Assembly (NCBI RefSeq): GCF_040412085.2
Contig: NZ_CP115920.1
Span: forward strand, 3,348,001-3,412,000
DNA from: Vibrio sp. CB1-14
GTDB lineage: Bacteria; Pseudomonadota; Gammaproteobacteria; Enterobacterales; Vibrionaceae
Direction: 5' to 3'
DNA: 64,000 nt
Part shown: piece by piece, positions 31,873 through 42,754 of the stretch
How the letters are laid out: every line of letters starts with the position of its first letter
How positions within the stretch are numbered: the stretch's first letter is position 1
The notes under the pieces: generated by a model
Databases searched by the model: none
What the model was told of the DNA's origin: nothing
The model's input: only the letters and a program-made list of their open reading frames with translations
Translations under genes and position numbers: made by a program

Positions 31873-33974
31873 GATGAAAACGCTGCAATTGTGGCCGTAA
31901 AATCGACAGGGCGGACAAATTTAGGATCGCTCAAAGGTAGCGTACCGTCGTAAAGCTGCTCAAGATTACCGAGTAACTGAACAGATTCAGATAAAGTGTA
32001 GCTACTTTTCACTTGCAGCACTTTTTTCGTTAGCCATAAGCTCAAACGGCTCGGGCTAAGGTCTTGCTGCTCAAGGGTCGCCAAGTATGACAGCATTTCA
32101 TCAATTAACAATTGCAAATTTTGCTGCCTGAGCGGTGCTGGTACTCCCATCACCATGAGCGCTTGCTTATTGCGAACAGCAAGATCGATACCAAAGCTGA
32201 GCAAGAGATCTCGCTGCGCTGTAGCAACTTGCTGCTGCATGTCGCTGACTTTTAGCGAAAGCGGAACGAGCAGTGGCTGCATTCTCAGTGGCTGACCTTT
32301 CGGATCCAACTGAGCAAACAGCTTATAAAACTCCGCCCTGCGCAATGACACCAGTGCGCAGCACGGCTCTGCTTTCACCAATACGTATGTCGCATCCACC
32401 ATAGTGATTGCTTTACCAATGCGCTCAATCTCAATCGATACAGGGGCGGCATCTTGCTTGAGTGGCGAGACCTCCGCTATTCCCGCTTCCGGCTCTGCTA
32501 TATCGGGTGTTTGCATCAGCTCTTGGTACACGCGAACTTCTTCTGCCGTCGGCGCCGCTTCTTGTGCTTGCGGCTTGGCTTTCGATGCACTAGCTTTTCG
32601 ACTCGAGTTCCATTCATTACGAGCGTATGGCTCTTCTACTCTGTGGGAAGAGCCATTCGGCTCACTGTATTCACGTTGAGTGCGCTCGCTTGCTGACTGA
32701 GTACTTGGCGAAAGAGTACTTGGTGAATCCGTATTTGTTGAACGTGTATTTGGTGAATGATAATCAGCACGTCCCGGATAAGCGGGGATGCTCTCCACCG
32801 CATGTATCAATGACTCGGACACACTCGCACCACCAGAAGTCGCCGAAGACACTGGCGGCTGCGCTTGTGTCATTTCAGTAGGCACATAAGAAGAAGCTGA
32901 TTCGACTTGGTCTGACGCAGTTATCGGCTCAACATGACTGAATGCCGAGTTAGACGTCACCGGCGCATCAATGGATTTCGCTTGCACCAGTGCGTCGCTC
33001 AGCGCCTGATAAATAAAGTCATGCACTAATCTTGCTTGATGAAAACGCACCTCGTGTTTGGCTGGGTGCACATTCACGTCAACCTGATGTGGGTCGATAT
33101 CGATAAACAAGATATACGCTGCGTACTGATCGGCTGCCAAACTGTTCTCATAGCTCTGGCGAATTGCGTGGTTGATGAGCTTATCCTTCATCATACGACC
33201 ATTCACATAACAGTATTGCAGATCACTCTGCGCGCGTGCGCCTTCTGGCGTAGTGATCCAGCCATGCAGCTTAAGGTCATTGTGCTCAAGCTCAATTTTA
33301 AGCATATGACGAACAAACCCGGCTCCACATACTGCGGCTATGCGTTTTTCTAACTGAGGTTCTGTTTTCGCTGCGCGGTACTGACGCACCAGTTTGCCGT
33401 TGTGTTTGAGATTGATCGACACGTCAAAGCGGCTCAGCGCGATACGCTTCAACAGCTCATCAATATGATTAAACTCCGTCTTTTCTGTTCGCAAAAACTT
33501 ACGGCGTGCTGGGGTATTAAAAAACAGATCCAACACTTCAAGCGTGGTACCAATCGGATGGGCAGCAGGGGTTAGCTTCACCGCCATGTCGCGTCCTTCC
33601 GCGTATGCACTCCAAGCTTGTTCTTGAGTTGCAGGGCGAGACGTCAGTGTGAGTCTTGCTACCGAGCTAATACTCGCCAGCGCCTCACCACGAAAGCCCA
33701 AACTCATGATGGCTTCTAGGTCATCAAGGGTATGAATTTTCGACGTCGCATGTCGGCTTAACGCCAATTGCAACTCGTCTTTAGGAATGCCCTTACCGTT
33801 ATCTCGAACACGGATAAGCTTGGCGCCCCCCTTTTCGATATCAATATCGATACGAGTGGCACCTGAGTCTAGGCTATTTTCAACCAGCTCTTTGACTACG
33901 GACGCTGGCCTCTCAACCACTTCACCTGCGGCGATTTGGTTCGCCAATCTTGCAGGTAAGATCTTAATCGTCAC
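31869..33974 (-). CDS. mutL: DNA mismatch repair protein MutL
   Basis: MutL links MutS mismatch recognition to MutH and UvrD. The 701 residues have the GHKL ATPase domain ([45 protein letters not shown]) and a C-terminal dimerisation domain (about 515-700). The linker (about 335-510) is Ser/Thr/Pro/Gln rich and longer than in E. coli MutL (615 residues). It contains four tandem pentapeptides. No endonuclease motif (DQHA...E) is visible, as expected for a MutH-using lineage. Confidence 0.96.
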   Translation of the reverse strand: MTIKILPARLANQIAAGEVVERPASVVKELVENSLDSGATRIDIDIEKGGAKLIRVRDNGKGIPKDELQLALSRHATSKIHTLDDLEAIMSLGFRGEALASISSVARLTLTSRPATQEQAWSAYAEGRDMAVKLTPAAHPIGTTLEVLDLFFNTPARRKFLRTEKTEFNHIDELLKRIALSRFDVSINLKHNGKLVRQYRAAKTEPQLEKRIAAVCGAGFVRHMLKIELEHNDLKLHGWITTPEGARAQSDLQYCYVNGRMMKDKLINHAIRQSYENSLAADQYAAYILFIDIDPHQVDVNVHPAKHEVRFHQARLVHDFIYQALSDALVQAKSIDAPVTSNSAFSHVEPITASDQVESASSYVPTEMTQAQPPVSSATSGGASVSESLIHAVESIPAYPGRADYHSPNTRSTNTDSPSTLSPSTQSASERTQREYSEPNGSSHRVEEPYARNEWNSSRKASASKAKPQAQEAAPTAEEVRVYQELMQTPDIAEPEAGIAEVSPLKQDAAPVSIEIERIGKAITMVDATYVLVKAEPCCALVSLRRAEFYKLFAQLDPKGQPLRMQPLLVPLSLKVSDMQQQVATAQRDLLLSFGIDLAVRNKQALMVMGVPAPLRQQNLQLLIDEMLSYLATLEQQDLSPSRLSLWLTKKVLQVKSSYTLSESVQLLGNLEQLYDGTLPLSDPKFVRPVDFTATIAAFSS
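32701..32760. repeat. Four tandem 15-bp repeats inside mutL
   Basis: Four imperfect units starting GTACTTGG or GTATTTG (32,701, 32,716, 32,731, 32,746) follow each other head to tail. They encode a run of Ser/Thr/Asn/Pro pentapeptides in the MutL linker. Unit gain or loss would keep the reading frame. Confidence 0.7.
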
Positions 33975-34008
33975 AACGCTTCTCCGAATCCATCAATTTG
34001 AACATCCA

Positions 34009-35724
34009 TCACTTGTGCGGGATCAGCAGCACTTGCCCCACTGCAAGTGAATCAGAGCGCAGCTTGTTAGCTTCACGAATACTACTGACGCTCACGCCAT
34101 ATCGAGAGGCAATTTTGCCTAGGTACTCTCCGCGCTGAACTTTGTGCTTACGCAGAGGCAGATCTTTTAAGCTGACGGTTATCTTCAGCTTTTGACCCAA
34201 CTTAAGTACGTCCGATTTTAAGCGGTTCTCACGCTTAATATCCGCCACCGACACTTTGTATTTACTCGCCACTTTCCCTAAGTAGTCACCTTTGACCACG
34301 GTGTGTGTAAGCGTCTTGGTTTCTACCGTGTTTACTTTAGAGCTCACTTGAATCGGGGCACTATTTCCCGGAATAACCAAGGTCTGGCCCACAGCCAGAG
34401 ACGTACTTTTAAGGCTGTTCGCACTCTTAATAGCCGAAACCGACGAGCCATATTTCTGAGCAATCACCGATAAAGATTCGCCACGTTTCACGGTGTGCTT
34501 ACGCTGCTGACCACGATTAGCAAATAAGGTGCCTTCTGGTGGGTTCGCTTCGAAGTATTGAACAATCGCTTTTGCCAACGCGCGCGCTAATTTGTCTTGG
34601 TGACTTCTTGTCGTTAGTAGACGCTCTTCGCTTGGGTTAGAAATAAAGCCCGTTTCGACTAACACGGACGGAATATCTGGCGACTTCAATACCGCAAGAC
34701 TGGCATTCACTGGCTCTTTCTTATGTAGGTGTGCGACCTTACCCATCTCTTTGAGGATCTTGGTTGCAACCTTATAGCCTTCTTTTTGTGAATGGCTAAA
34801 CTGCAAATCGAGTAGCGTTTGGCTTACGTTTCTATCGTTAGTGTTTTTAGCGAGCACTTCTCCCGCGCCACCAAGCAGTTCCGATTGCTGTTCATGATTC
34901 TCAACCCAGCGGGCAATTTCAGTATTTGCACGGCGTGTGTTCAATACAAACACAGAGCCACCACGAGGCTGCGGCGTTCTAAATGCATCAGCGTGAACAG
35001 AGACCAAAAGGTGCGCACCATTCTTACGAGCGATGTTGGAGCGCTTGTTGAGGTTAACAAAGTAGTCACCGCTACGGGTTAATACTGCCTTCATTCCTGG
35101 AATCGCATTAATTTGAGCTGCCAGCTTTTTCGACACGCTCAATGTAACGTGTTTTTCGTATTTCTTAGTCGGGCCAATTGAGCCTGGATCTTCACCGCCG
35201 TGGCCGGCATCAATTGCCACAACAATATCGGCATTACCCCGTAGCTGGGAAGCATCACGGCTGACCTCCGTTTTGCTCTTCGGTGTACTCGATGTCGCTT
35301 GACTGGTTGCTTTGCCATGTGGCAGGTCAATCACCAATCGATGGCCGTACTGACCACCTGGAGTAGGATTGAGCTTAAAAAGCTGTGGAGTCGCGGACTT
35401 CTTTAACTCAAACACGAGGCGATAAGTACCTTTGTTAGGAGGTGAGCTCTTGCGGATCTTACTCAACACGGGGCTATCAGATACGCCGATAGGTAGTTTT
35501 GTGTTTAGCGAGGTGTTTTTAAGGTCAACGACAATTCGCGAGGGACCACTCAATGAGAAATAACTGTAATCCGCTTCGGACTTGAGGTCGATCACCACGC
35601 GCGTTTCATCCGGAGAAGGCCAAACACGAATACCCTCTAGCGCATTAGCAAGAGTGACGGCAGGAAACAGTAAACACAAAGGCAGCATGATTTTCATCAT
35701 GCTGCTAAGAAAACGACTGATCAA
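34009..35724 (-). CDS. amiB: N-acetylmuramoyl-L-alanine amidase AmiB with three LysM domains
   Basis: AmiB splits septal peptidoglycan during daughter-cell separation. The 571 residues show a signal peptide (about 1-27), an AMIN domain (about 30-125) and a zinc amidase domain (about 165-395) with the likely metal ligands in [29 protein letters not shown] and VETGFISN. Three C-terminal LysM domains (about 420-570; [30 protein letters not shown]) follow. The LysM tail is typical of vibrio amidases. The start overlaps the tsaE stop. Confidence 0.95.
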   Translation of the reverse strand: MISRFLSSMMKIMLPLCLLFPAVTLANALEGIRVWPSPDETRVVIDLKSEADYSYFSLSGPSRIVVDLKNTSLNTKLPIGVSDSPVLSKIRKSSPPNKGTYRLVFELKKSATPQLFKLNPTPGGQYGHRLVIDLPHGKATSQATSSTPKSKTEVSRDASQLRGNADIVVAIDAGHGGEDPGSIGPTKKYEKHVTLSVSKKLAAQINAIPGMKAVLTRSGDYFVNLNKRSNIARKNGAHLLVSVHADAFRTPQPRGGSVFVLNTRRANTEIARWVENHEQQSELLGGAGEVLAKNTNDRNVSQTLLDLQFSHSQKEGYKVATKILKEMGKVAHLHKKEPVNASLAVLKSPDIPSVLVETGFISNPSEERLLTTRSHQDKLARALAKAIVQYFEANPPEGTLFANRGQQRKHTVKRGESLSVIAQKYGSSVSAIKSANSLKSTSLAVGQTLVIPGNSAPIQVSSKVNTVETKTLTHTVVKGDYLGKVASKYKVSVADIKRENRLKSDVLKLGQKLKITVSLKDLPLRKHKVQRGEYLGKIASRYGVSVSSIREANKLRSDSLAVGQVLLIPHK

Positions 35725-36185
35725 TTTAACTCCAACTGACTAATTAACTCTTTTCCATAATCGCTATTTGCCGTGAAGGCGATTTCCCTTGCGTCTCCAA
35801 CGTACCGGATATCAATATCTAGATCAGCAGAAGGCAGAATGCCTTGCCCCTTCTCTGGCCACTCTACCAAGCAGATGGCATCTTCAGAGAAGTAGTCGCG
35901 AATACCCATAAACTCCAGCTCTTCTGGATCCGCTAAACGATACAAATCAAAATGATAGACGTTCCATCCTTCAAGTTGGTACGGTTCAACCAAGGTATAA
36001 GTTGGGCTTTTTACGTTGCCTTGATGGCCAAGACTTTGAATAAAGCCGCGACTAAAGGTGGTTTTCCCCGCTCCAAGGTCACCGTGCAAATAGATTGTTG
36101 TTTGTTTTGAACAAAGATTTGCTAGTTTAGTTCCAATTAAAATCGTTGCTGATTCATCTGCTAAGGAAAATTTTTTAGTACTCAT
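35721..36185 (-). CDS. tsaE: tRNA threonylcarbamoyladenosine biosynthesis ATPase TsaE
   Basis: TsaE is the ATPase that drives TsaB/TsaD cycles in making t6A37 in ANN-decoding tRNAs. The 154 residues have the Walker A motif [15 protein letters not shown] (about residues 34-48), [10 protein letters not shown] and the HFDLYRL and LVEWPEKG motifs. The ATG at 36,185 was chosen over an upstream in-frame codon (36,251) because it gives the family length. The TsaE-amiB overlap (ATGA) begins the block that ends at hflC. Confidence 0.93.
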   Translation of the reverse strand: MSTKKFSLADESATILIGTKLANLCSKQTTIYLHGDLGAGKTTFSRGFIQSLGHQGNVKSPTYTLVEPYQLEGWNVYHFDLYRLADPEELEFMGIRDYFSEDAICLVEWPEKGQGILPSADLDIDIRYVGDAREIAFTANSDYGKELISQLELN

Positions 36186-36454
36186 CACATTTTTCTCTGA
36201 GTGGTGCCTTTGAGAGCCGAAATAGTAAACTGTGTCGCTTTTCACAGACAAGTGATCTTCTGTAAGTAATCAGAAAATTTACCATTATTTTCAATTTATC
36301 CCTACTGTGAAAGTACAAAATAGTCGTCGAAAGTTTATACAAAGCAATGAGACGCTTTTCTGGCCAAGTGGATCCACGCTTTTTTAGCGTTCATACTTGG
36401 GTCGCATTGCATTTGAGTATAGAATACGCGTCCTTTTCTACTTGGGTAATCGTG

Positions 36455-37582
36455 ATGGACTTAGACAAGCTGGCCAGCGACATTAAAGTTTGGGCACAAG
36501 AACTCGGTTTTCAGAAGGCTGGTATCAGTGATATCGATCTTCTCGATCAAGAGGCGATACTCAAGCAGTGGTTAGAAGCGGGTTATCACGGCGACATGGC
36601 TTGGATGGAAACTCACCAAGACCTACGCATCCATCCCGACAAGCTACACCCTAATACCTGTCGCATCATTAGCGTTCGTATGGATTACCTTCCTGAAGAA
36701 GCAGGCTTTGCATCCAATTTAGAAAACCAGCATGCGGGTTACATTAGCCGCTATGCGTTAGGTCGCGACTATCATAAGTTGATTCGCAATCAACTCAAAA
36801 AGCTTGGACAGCGAATCGAGAAAGAAGTCTCGGAGCTAGGCTACCGACCTTTTGTCGACTCTGCTCCTGTGCTTGAGCGCCCTATTGCTGAAAAGGCTGG
36901 CCTGGGTTGGACAGGTAAACACTCACTTCTACTAGATAAAAACGCCGGCTCTTGGTTTTTTCTTGGTGAACTGTTTGTCGATCTGCCGCTACCTGTTGAT
37001 ACGCCGCTAGAGAATCAGTGTGGTAAGTGCAGCGCATGTATCACGTCATGCCCAACAGGTGCCATACTTGAAAATGGTGTTGTCGATGCGAGACGCTGTA
37101 TTTCCTATCTCACGATTGAATACAAAGGCGTGATACCCGAATCCCTTCGCGCAGCGATGGGGAATCGCATTTATGGCTGTGATGATTGTCAGTTGGTTTG
37201 TCCGTGGAATCGCTTTGCCGAACTTGGCCAGCAACCAGATTTTCAAAGGCGCCAGGCTTTCAACGATACCGATCTGTGTGTTTTGCTTAATTGGGATGAA
37301 ACGACATTTCTTAAGAACATGGAAGGGTCTGCTATTCGACGTATTGGGCATGAGCAGTGGCAGCGCAACATCATTATCGCAATCGGTAATGCGCCCTATT
37401 CTCTGCGCTACATCGATGCACTAGAACAAGTGCAAGGCCAGTCTGTACTGCTTGATGAACATATACACTGGGCTCTTCAGCAACAAACAAGCCAATTGCC
37501 CAACTTTTCAGATCACACACTAACATCCAAAAACCAGCGTTTGATTCGAATCGTTCAGAAAGGCTTACCTCGTGATGCCTAG
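36455..37582 (+). CDS. queG: Epoxyqueuosine reductase
   Basis: QueG makes queuosine from epoxyqueuosine in tRNA, the last step of the pathway, using cobalamin and two [4Fe-4S] clusters. The 375-residue product has an N-terminal cobalamin-binding part and the ferredoxin-like clusters CGKCSACITSCPTGAI and CDDCQLVCPWN. The conserved KAGLGWTGKHSLLL block is present. The ATG at 36,455 (MDLDKLASDIKVW) was chosen to match the family start. A GTG one codon earlier is possible, and the frame is open to 36,347. Confidence 0.94.
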   Translation: MDLDKLASDIKVWAQELGFQKAGISDIDLLDQEAILKQWLEAGYHGDMAWMETHQDLRIHPDKLHPNTCRIISVRMDYLPEEAGFASNLENQHAGYISRYALGRDYHKLIRNQLKKLGQRIEKEVSELGYRPFVDSAPVLERPIAEKAGLGWTGKHSLLLDKNAGSWFFLGELFVDLPLPVDTPLENQCGKCSACITSCPTGAILENGVVDARRCISYLTIEYKGVIPESLRAAMGNRIYGCDDCQLVCPWNRFAELGQQPDFQRRQAFNDTDLCVLLNWDETTFLKNMEGSAIRRIGHEQWQRNIIIAIGNAPYSLRYIDALEQVQGQSVLLDEHIHWALQQQTSQLPNFSDHTLTSKNQRLIRIVQKGLPRDA

Positions 37583-37642
37583 TCGCCAATGGACTCAGAA
37601 AAATCAAATTAATTTTCTTGACTGACATCCCAAAATTGAATT

Positions 37643-37926
37643 TGTGGAAAAACTACATTTTCATCGACTGTTAGTCGTTGAGAAAACAGGTTAAACACAG
37701 ATTGAATATATGACTAGGATCAAATAAATGTCACTTGGTGATCATTTTATTGTCAAGTAAAAAGTAAAAACAAAATGATATATCCGATAAAAAACAACAA
37801 CTTAAAGCCATTCGACTCATGAGTCGACTGTGTGTATTGATGTAAAGATCTTTCAGTTTATTCTCTTCATACCTATTCAAAAACAATTTATCAACCAACT
37901 TATCCACAATTTAGCAATGTGGATAA
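37643..37926. promoter_or_regulatory. DnaA-box cluster (possible datA-like site)
   Basis: Two perfect high-affinity boxes, TTATCCACA (37,900-37,908) and its inverse TGTGGATAA (37,918-37,926), face each other across 9 bp. A third box fitting TTWTNCACA lies at 37,643-37,651 on the minus strand. A one-mismatch box (TTAAACACA, 37,691-37,699) and a two-mismatch box (37,888-37,896) add to the cluster. No clear IHF site was found. Confidence 0.55.
37812..37827. repeat. Perfect 16-bp palindrome
   Basis: TCGACTCATGAGTCGA reads the same on both strands. It lies within the gene-free region, 72 bp left of the paired DnaA boxes. It could be a dimeric protein site. No matching regulator is recognised. Confidence 0.5.
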
Positions 37927-38175
37927 CTCTGTTAATTTAAGTGTAACTGACCCTCAGCTAAGGCAATAACCTACTGCGTTGGCGGCGTGTAGAAAATAGA
38001 GTACACAGCAAAAAATTCGACGATGTAATCCAATGATATCGACGATGATTTAGCTTTAAATTTTAGGGAGTGATGCTTCTCAGCATTAGGAAAGAGCATG
38101 CGGTAGTGGGACTAAGTTTCTCAACTTTGCTATCTCTACGAGATGACCGCGTCTTTGTCCATTTCTAGGGGAAAA

Positions 38176-38251
38176 TGGAGCGACACACGAGGTTCGAACT
38201 CGTGACCTCAACCTTGGCAAGGTTGCGCTCTACCAACTGAGCTAGTGTCGC
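38176..38251 (-). tRNA. tRNA-Gly (GCC), copy 1
   Basis: 76-nt minus-strand gene with full cloverleaf, GCC anticodon between CAACC/GGTTG stem arms, GTTCGAA T-loop and encoded CCA end. It is identical to the six other Gly genes of the array and is the promoter-distal one. Confidence 0.97.
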
Positions 38252-38281
38252 ATATCAACAGCAAGTGCTATTGACTAAATT

Positions 38282-38358
<77 letters not shown>

Positions 38359-38400
38359 TCCGTATTGTGTCACCGTTAAGTACGATGAAAACTATTTATT

Positions 38401-38476
38401 TGGAGCGACACACGAGGTTCGAACTCGTGACCTCAACCTTGGCAAGGTTGCGCTCTACCAACTGAGCTAGTGTCGC
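38401..38476 (-). tRNA. tRNA-Gly (GCC), copy 2
   Basis: 76 nt, identical to copy 1, with encoded CCA. It lies 225 bp from copy 1, which is the array period. Confidence 0.97.
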
Positions 38477-38506
38477 ATATCAACAGCAAACGCTATTGAT
38501 TAAATT

Positions 38507-38583
<77 letters not shown>

Positions 38584-38625
38584 TCCGTATTGTGTCACCG
38601 TTAAGTACGATGAAAACTATTTATT

Positions 38626-38701
38626 TGGAGCGACACACGAGGTTCGAACTCGTGACCTCAACCTTGGCAAGGTTGCGCTCTACCAACTGAGCTAGTGTCG
38701 C
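38626..38701 (-). tRNA. tRNA-Gly (GCC), copy 3
   Basis: 76 nt, identical to the other Gly copies, with encoded CCA. Confidence 0.97.
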
Positions 38702-38731
38702 ATATCAACAGCAAACGCTATTGATTAAATT

Positions 38732-38807
<76 letters not shown>

Positions 38808-38848
38808 TCCGTAGTCACCATTCAAAGCATGATGAGAGCTTATTAATT

Positions 38849-38924
38849 TGGAGCGACACACGAGGTTCGAACTCGTGACCTCAACCTTGGCAAGGTTGCG
38901 CTCTACCAACTGAGCTAGTGTCGC
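38849..38924 (-). tRNA. tRNA-Gly (GCC), copy 4
   Basis: 76 nt, identical to the other Gly copies. The spacer on its left (towards copy 3 of fMet) is of a second type, containing CACCATTCAAAGCATGATG. Confidence 0.97.
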
Positions 38925-38954
38925 ATATCAACAGCAAACGCTATTGATTAAATT

Positions 38955-39031
<77 letters not shown>

Positions 39032-39072
39032 TCCGTAGTCACCATTCAAAGCATGATGAGAGCTTATTAATT

Positions 39073-39148
39073 TGGAGCGACACACGAGGTTCGAACTCGT
39101 GACCTCAACCTTGGCAAGGTTGCGCTCTACCAACTGAGCTAGTGTCGC
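39073..39148 (-). tRNA. tRNA-Gly (GCC), copy 5
   Basis: 76 nt, identical to the other Gly copies, with encoded CCA. Confidence 0.97.
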
Positions 39149-39178
39149 ATATCAACAGCAAACGCTATTGATTAAATT

Positions 39179-39255
<77 letters not shown>

Positions 39256-39297
39256 TCCGTATTATGTCACCGTTAAGTACGATGAAAACTATTTATT

Positions 39298-39373
39298 TGG
39301 AGCGACACACGAGGTTCGAACTCGTGACCTCAACCTTGGCAAGGTTGCGCTCTACCAACTGAGCTAGTGTCGC
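39298..39373 (-). tRNA. tRNA-Gly (GCC), copy 6
   Basis: 76 nt, identical to the other Gly copies, with encoded CCA. Confidence 0.97.
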
Positions 39374-39403
39374 ATATCAACAGCAAACGCTATTGATGAA
39401 ATT

Positions 39404-39479
<76 letters not shown>

Positions 39480-39521
39480 TCCGTATTGTGTCACCGTTAA
39501 GTACGATGAAAACTATTTATT

Positions 39522-39597
39522 TGGAGCGACACACGAGGTTCGAACTCGTGACCTCAACCTTGGCAAGGTTGCGCTCTACCAACTGAGCTAGTGTCGC
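39522..39597 (-). tRNA. tRNA-Gly (GCC), copy 7
   Basis: 76 nt, identical to the other Gly copies. It is the first gene of the array, 32 bp downstream of the -10 box. Confidence 0.97.
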
Positions 39598-39628
39598 ATT
39601 GAACGTCTTTCGTCGTTCAGGGCTGCGA

Positions 39629-39656
39629 ATTATAAGAGCATTTTTTTGTGATGCAA
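39629..39656 (-). promoter_or_regulatory. Promoter of the tRNA-Gly/fMet array
   Basis: On the minus strand TTGCAT (39,651-39,656), a 16-bp spacer and TATAAT (39,629-39,634) are followed by the GC-rich discriminator TCGCAGCCC. This is the same core promoter architecture as the S10 operon and suggests growth-rate and stringent control. Confidence 0.8.
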
Positions 39657-39772
39657 GTCCTTATCAGTAAAAAAATGATCTTTTTTCTCGTTTGATGAAA
39701 AAGCACACAATTTTTCGATAATCTTCTCTCTATCGCAGCCCAAAGTCCTTGTTTTTAACAAGTATTCAACGA

Positions 39773-40318
39773 TCAAATCGTGAAAATAGTTTCACGGTAG
39801 TACTTGAGTTCGGCAATCGACTCACGAATGTCATCCAAAGCTAGGTGCGTACCCTGCTTGGAAAAACCATCCAGAACTTCCGGTTTCCAACGACGAGTCA
39901 GCTCTTTAATCGTGCTGACATCAACGTAACGGTAGTGGAAGTACTCTTCAAGCTCAGGCATATGCTTGTATAAGAAACGGCGATCCTGACCAATACTATT
40001 ACCACAAATAGGCGACTTACCCTTAGGCACCCACTTCTCCAAAAACGCGATAGTCTCACGAATGGCGCTCTCTTCATTGTGCTCACTCGTTTGAACACGT
40101 GCCACCAGCCCGCTTGCGGTATGGGTGTTCGTGCACCAATCATCCATTTTCGCTAGTTCCGTTTCAGGTTGATGGATGGCAATAACCGGTCCTTCAGCCA
40201 AGATATTCAACTCGCTATCGGTCACAATGCTCGCGATCTCGATGATTTTGTGTGTCTCAGGATCCAGTCCAGTCATCTCTAGATCGACCCAGATCAAATT
40301 GTCATCGCTGAAAGACAT
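39773..40318 (-). CDS. orn: Oligoribonuclease
   Basis: Orn degrades 2-5 nt RNA fragments, including pGpG from cyclic di-GMP breakdown. The 181 residues carry the DEDDh exonuclease motifs: DLEMTGLD (about 12-19), [11 protein letters not shown] and the final [11 protein letters not shown] with its histidine. It is transcribed away from rsgA, with 99 bp between the starts, as in E. coli. Confidence 0.97.
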   Translation of the reverse strand: MSFSDDNLIWVDLEMTGLDPETHKIIEIASIVTDSELNILAEGPVIAIHQPETELAKMDDWCTNTHTASGLVARVQTSEHNEESAIRETIAFLEKWVPKGKSPICGNSIGQDRRFLYKHMPELEEYFHYRYVDVSTIKELTRRWKPEVLDGFSKQGTHLALDDIRESIAELKYYRETIFTI

Positions 40319-40417
40319 AACGCCCTCGTCTATTTGTTTTCTGTCAAAAGAGGTACTATACCGAAATTAAATTCAGTAACCAAAATGGTTTGATGCGATT
40401 CGCATCAATGAAATATC

Positions 40418-41473
40418 GTGGCGAAAAAGGAAAAACTGACCAAAGGTCAAGTGCGTCGAGTACGCAGTAATCAAAAGAAGAAACTAGCAAAAGAAGAATC
40501 CATCCAGTGGGATGAGACTATGCTTGGCGGTGTTAAGCAGGGGCTAGTGATCACTCGATTCGGCCAACATGCGGATATCGAGGACTTAGAAACCAAAGAA
40601 ATCCACCGCTGTAACCTGCGCCGTGGTATCGAATCTTTGGTGTCTGGCGACCGCGTAAAATGGCGCATTGGTCTGGAATCAATGCATGGCATATCTGGTG
40701 TTGTTGAAGTAGTAGAGCCTAGAACATCGATGCTAACTCGCCCTGATTATTACGATGGCTTAAAACCTGTTGCTGCCAACGTTGATCAAATGGTGATTGT
40801 GTCTTCGGTTGTGCCAGAGCTTTCACTAAACATTATCGATCGTTACCTGATCGCATCAGAAACCCTGCAAATTGCACCATTAGTGGTACTTAACAAAATC
40901 GACTTGATACCAGAAGACGAGCGTGACGTCTTCTATCAGATCCTCGATGTATATAAGAACATCGGCTATACGGTGCTTATGGTAAGCAAGGAGTCGGGCG
41001 AAGGCATTGCCGAGCTAGAGGCGCACCTCAAAGACAAGATCAACATCTTCGTAGGGCAGTCCGGCGTGGGTAAATCCAGCTTAGTGAATGCGTTGATGCC
41101 AGAACTCGACGTAGAAGAAGGCGCAGTCTCCGAAAACTCAGGTTTGGGTCAGCACACCACGACCGCAGCAAGACTGTATCACTTCCCATCGGGTGGCGAT
41201 CTGATTGACTCGCCGGGAGTACGTGAATTCGGCCTTTGGCACTTAGAGCCAAGCGAAGTCACGGAAGCGTTTGTTGAATTCAAGCCCTACCTTGGCGGCT
41301 GTAAGTTCCGTGACTGCAAACACCTAGATGACCCAGGCTGTCTACTGCGTGAAGCCGTGGAAGAAGGGAAAATCGATCCAGTTCGATTCGATAACTATCA
41401 CCGCATCATCGAGAGTATGGGTGAAGGTAAAGCCAACCGTCAGTACTCACGCAGCAAAAAAGCCGATCTGTAA
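40418..41473 (+). CDS. rsgA: Ribosome small-subunit biogenesis GTPase RsgA
   Basis: RsgA is a circularly permuted GTPase that checks late 30S assembly. The 351 residues show an N-terminal OB fold, then permuted G motifs: NKIDL (about 159) before the P-loop [12 protein letters not shown] (about 213) and DSPGVREF. A zinc-binding end, [14 protein letters not shown], follows. The start is GTG (40,418), giving [15 protein letters not shown]. Confidence 0.96.
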   Translation: MAKKEKLTKGQVRRVRSNQKKKLAKEESIQWDETMLGGVKQGLVITRFGQHADIEDLETKEIHRCNLRRGIESLVSGDRVKWRIGLESMHGISGVVEVVEPRTSMLTRPDYYDGLKPVAANVDQMVIVSSVVPELSLNIIDRYLIASETLQIAPLVVLNKIDLIPEDERDVFYQILDVYKNIGYTVLMVSKESGEGIAELEAHLKDKINIFVGQSGVGKSSLVNALMPELDVEEGAVSENSGLGQHTTTAARLYHFPSGGDLIDSPGVREFGLWHLEPSEVTEAFVEFKPYLGGCKFRDCKHLDDPGCLLREAVEEGKIDPVRFDNYHRIIESMGEGKANRQYSRSKKADL

Positions 41474-41623
41474 TTCTTAGAACGTTCTGCCATTCTGACA
41501 GAGTCGGACAGGTTTAACAGTCTGTCCGTCTGCTTGTCACAATTTGCTGACATTTGAAGCGATTTCCATTAGTATCTCGCGCCCTGAAGTAATATCAATC
41601 AATTAACGTTGGAATTTTAGACA

Positions 41624-42526
41624 ATGGATAAAATTAAAGTTGGACTGCAATACTGGATACCTCAACACGGCCTAACACGCCTAGTAGGTAAACTGGCATC
41701 AGCAAAAGCAGGCGGTCTAACAACAGCGATCATTCGTTGGTTTATCAAACAATATAACGTCAACATGGATGAAGCGCTGCACAGCGACCCAAAGCACTTC
41801 AAAACGTTTAACGAGTTTTTCGTTCGTGAGTTAAAGCCGGGTATGCGCCCTATCGCCGAAGGCGAGTCTGTTATCGCTCACCCAGCGGATGCATGTGTTA
41901 GCCAATTTGGTCCTATCACTGACGGCAAGCTTATCCAAGCGAAAAACCATGACTACACCGCTCAAGAACTGCTTGGTGGCAGCCCTGAGCTTGCAGCAGA
42001 GTTTGTAGAAGGTGAATTTGCGACTCTGTACCTATCACCGCGTGACTACCACCGTGTTCACATGCCATGTGATGGTACGCTGCGTCAGATGATTTATGTA
42101 CCAGGTGACCTATTCTCTGTAAACCCACTGACGGCTGAGAATGTTCCAAACCTATTCGCACGTAACGAGCGTGTGGTTTGTATCTTCGATACCGAGTTTG
42201 GTCCTATGGCACAAGTGCTGGTAGGCGCAACTATTGTTGGTGCTATTGAGCTAGTTTGGGCAGGTACTGTGACGCCACCACGTGGTAACACCGTATACAC
42301 TTGGGATTACCCTGCAGAAGGCGATAAGGCTATCATCCTTAAGAAGGGTGAAGAGATGAGCCGCTTTAAACTAGGTTCAACAGTTATCAACCTGTTTGCT
42401 AAAGACAGCATTCGTTTTGATGACAGCATGAAAAACAATGCGCCAACGGTAATGGGTACACCTTTCGCGCATGCCCTAGGCCTTGAAACTAAAGCTTCTG
42501 AGACTGAAACCGACTCTAATAGCTAA
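41624..42526 (+). CDS. psd: Phosphatidylserine decarboxylase
   Basis: Psd makes phosphatidylethanolamine in the inner membrane. The proenzyme cleaves itself at an LGST motif to form a pyruvoyl group. LGST is present at residues 250-253, with Ser252 the expected pyruvoyl source. The catalytic [11 protein letters not shown] and [16 protein letters not shown] motifs are also visible. The 300 residues are a normal length and rsgA precedes it, as in E. coli. Confidence 0.96.
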   Translation: MDKIKVGLQYWIPQHGLTRLVGKLASAKAGGLTTAIIRWFIKQYNVNMDEALHSDPKHFKTFNEFFVRELKPGMRPIAEGESVIAHPADACVSQFGPITDGKLIQAKNHDYTAQELLGGSPELAAEFVEGEFATLYLSPRDYHRVHMPCDGTLRQMIYVPGDLFSVNPLTAENVPNLFARNERVVCIFDTEFGPMAQVLVGATIVGAIELVWAGTVTPPRGNTVYTWDYPAEGDKAIILKKGEEMSRFKLGSTVINLFAKDSIRFDDSMKNNAPTVMGTPFAHALGLETKASETETDSNS

Positions 42527-42552
42527 TCAACTTAGCAAGCTTAATCATTGAG

Positions 42553-42576
42553 AACGGCGCCACGGCGCCGTTTTTG
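42553..42576 (+). terminator. Terminator of psd
   Basis: AACGGCGC-CACG-GCGCCGTT is followed by TTTTG, 26 bp past the psd stop codon. The hairpin is GC rich and strong. Confidence 0.88.
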
Positions 42577-42754
42577 CCTGTAACACATCCATCAGCAGCA
42601 TCACGTCATGATTACCGCATTGATTCTTGACGCAAAACAAAACACGCTCCAAATCTTCCCTCGACTTTTCAAAACTTTAACGCCTGTCCAAGACCGAGCG
42701 GCGTTTATATTTTAACCTATGCGGCAGTCTCACTTTTAACCCAGGTGCCGCCCC

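Larger units (their letters stand above)
37583..38175. other. 593-bp gene-free region between queG and the tRNA array
   Basis: No convincing open reading frame is present on either strand. The region is A/T rich and holds strong DnaA boxes, a 16-bp palindrome, and several small stem-loops near 38,080-38,150 that would form the 3' trailer of the tRNA transcript. No clear terminator for the array is seen. The E. coli site datA lies in the corresponding place beside glyVXY. Confidence 0.6.

Noticed and set aside
36347..36454. N-terminal extension of queG
   Set aside because: The extra 36 codons do not resemble the family. The ATG at 36,455 gives the expected N-terminus.
37583..38175. Chromosomal replication origin
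   Set aside because: DnaA boxes are present, but the genes that usually flank oriC in this lineage (mnmG, mioC, rpmH, dnaA) are absent, and there is no clear A/T-rich unwinding array. A titration or datA-like site fits better.
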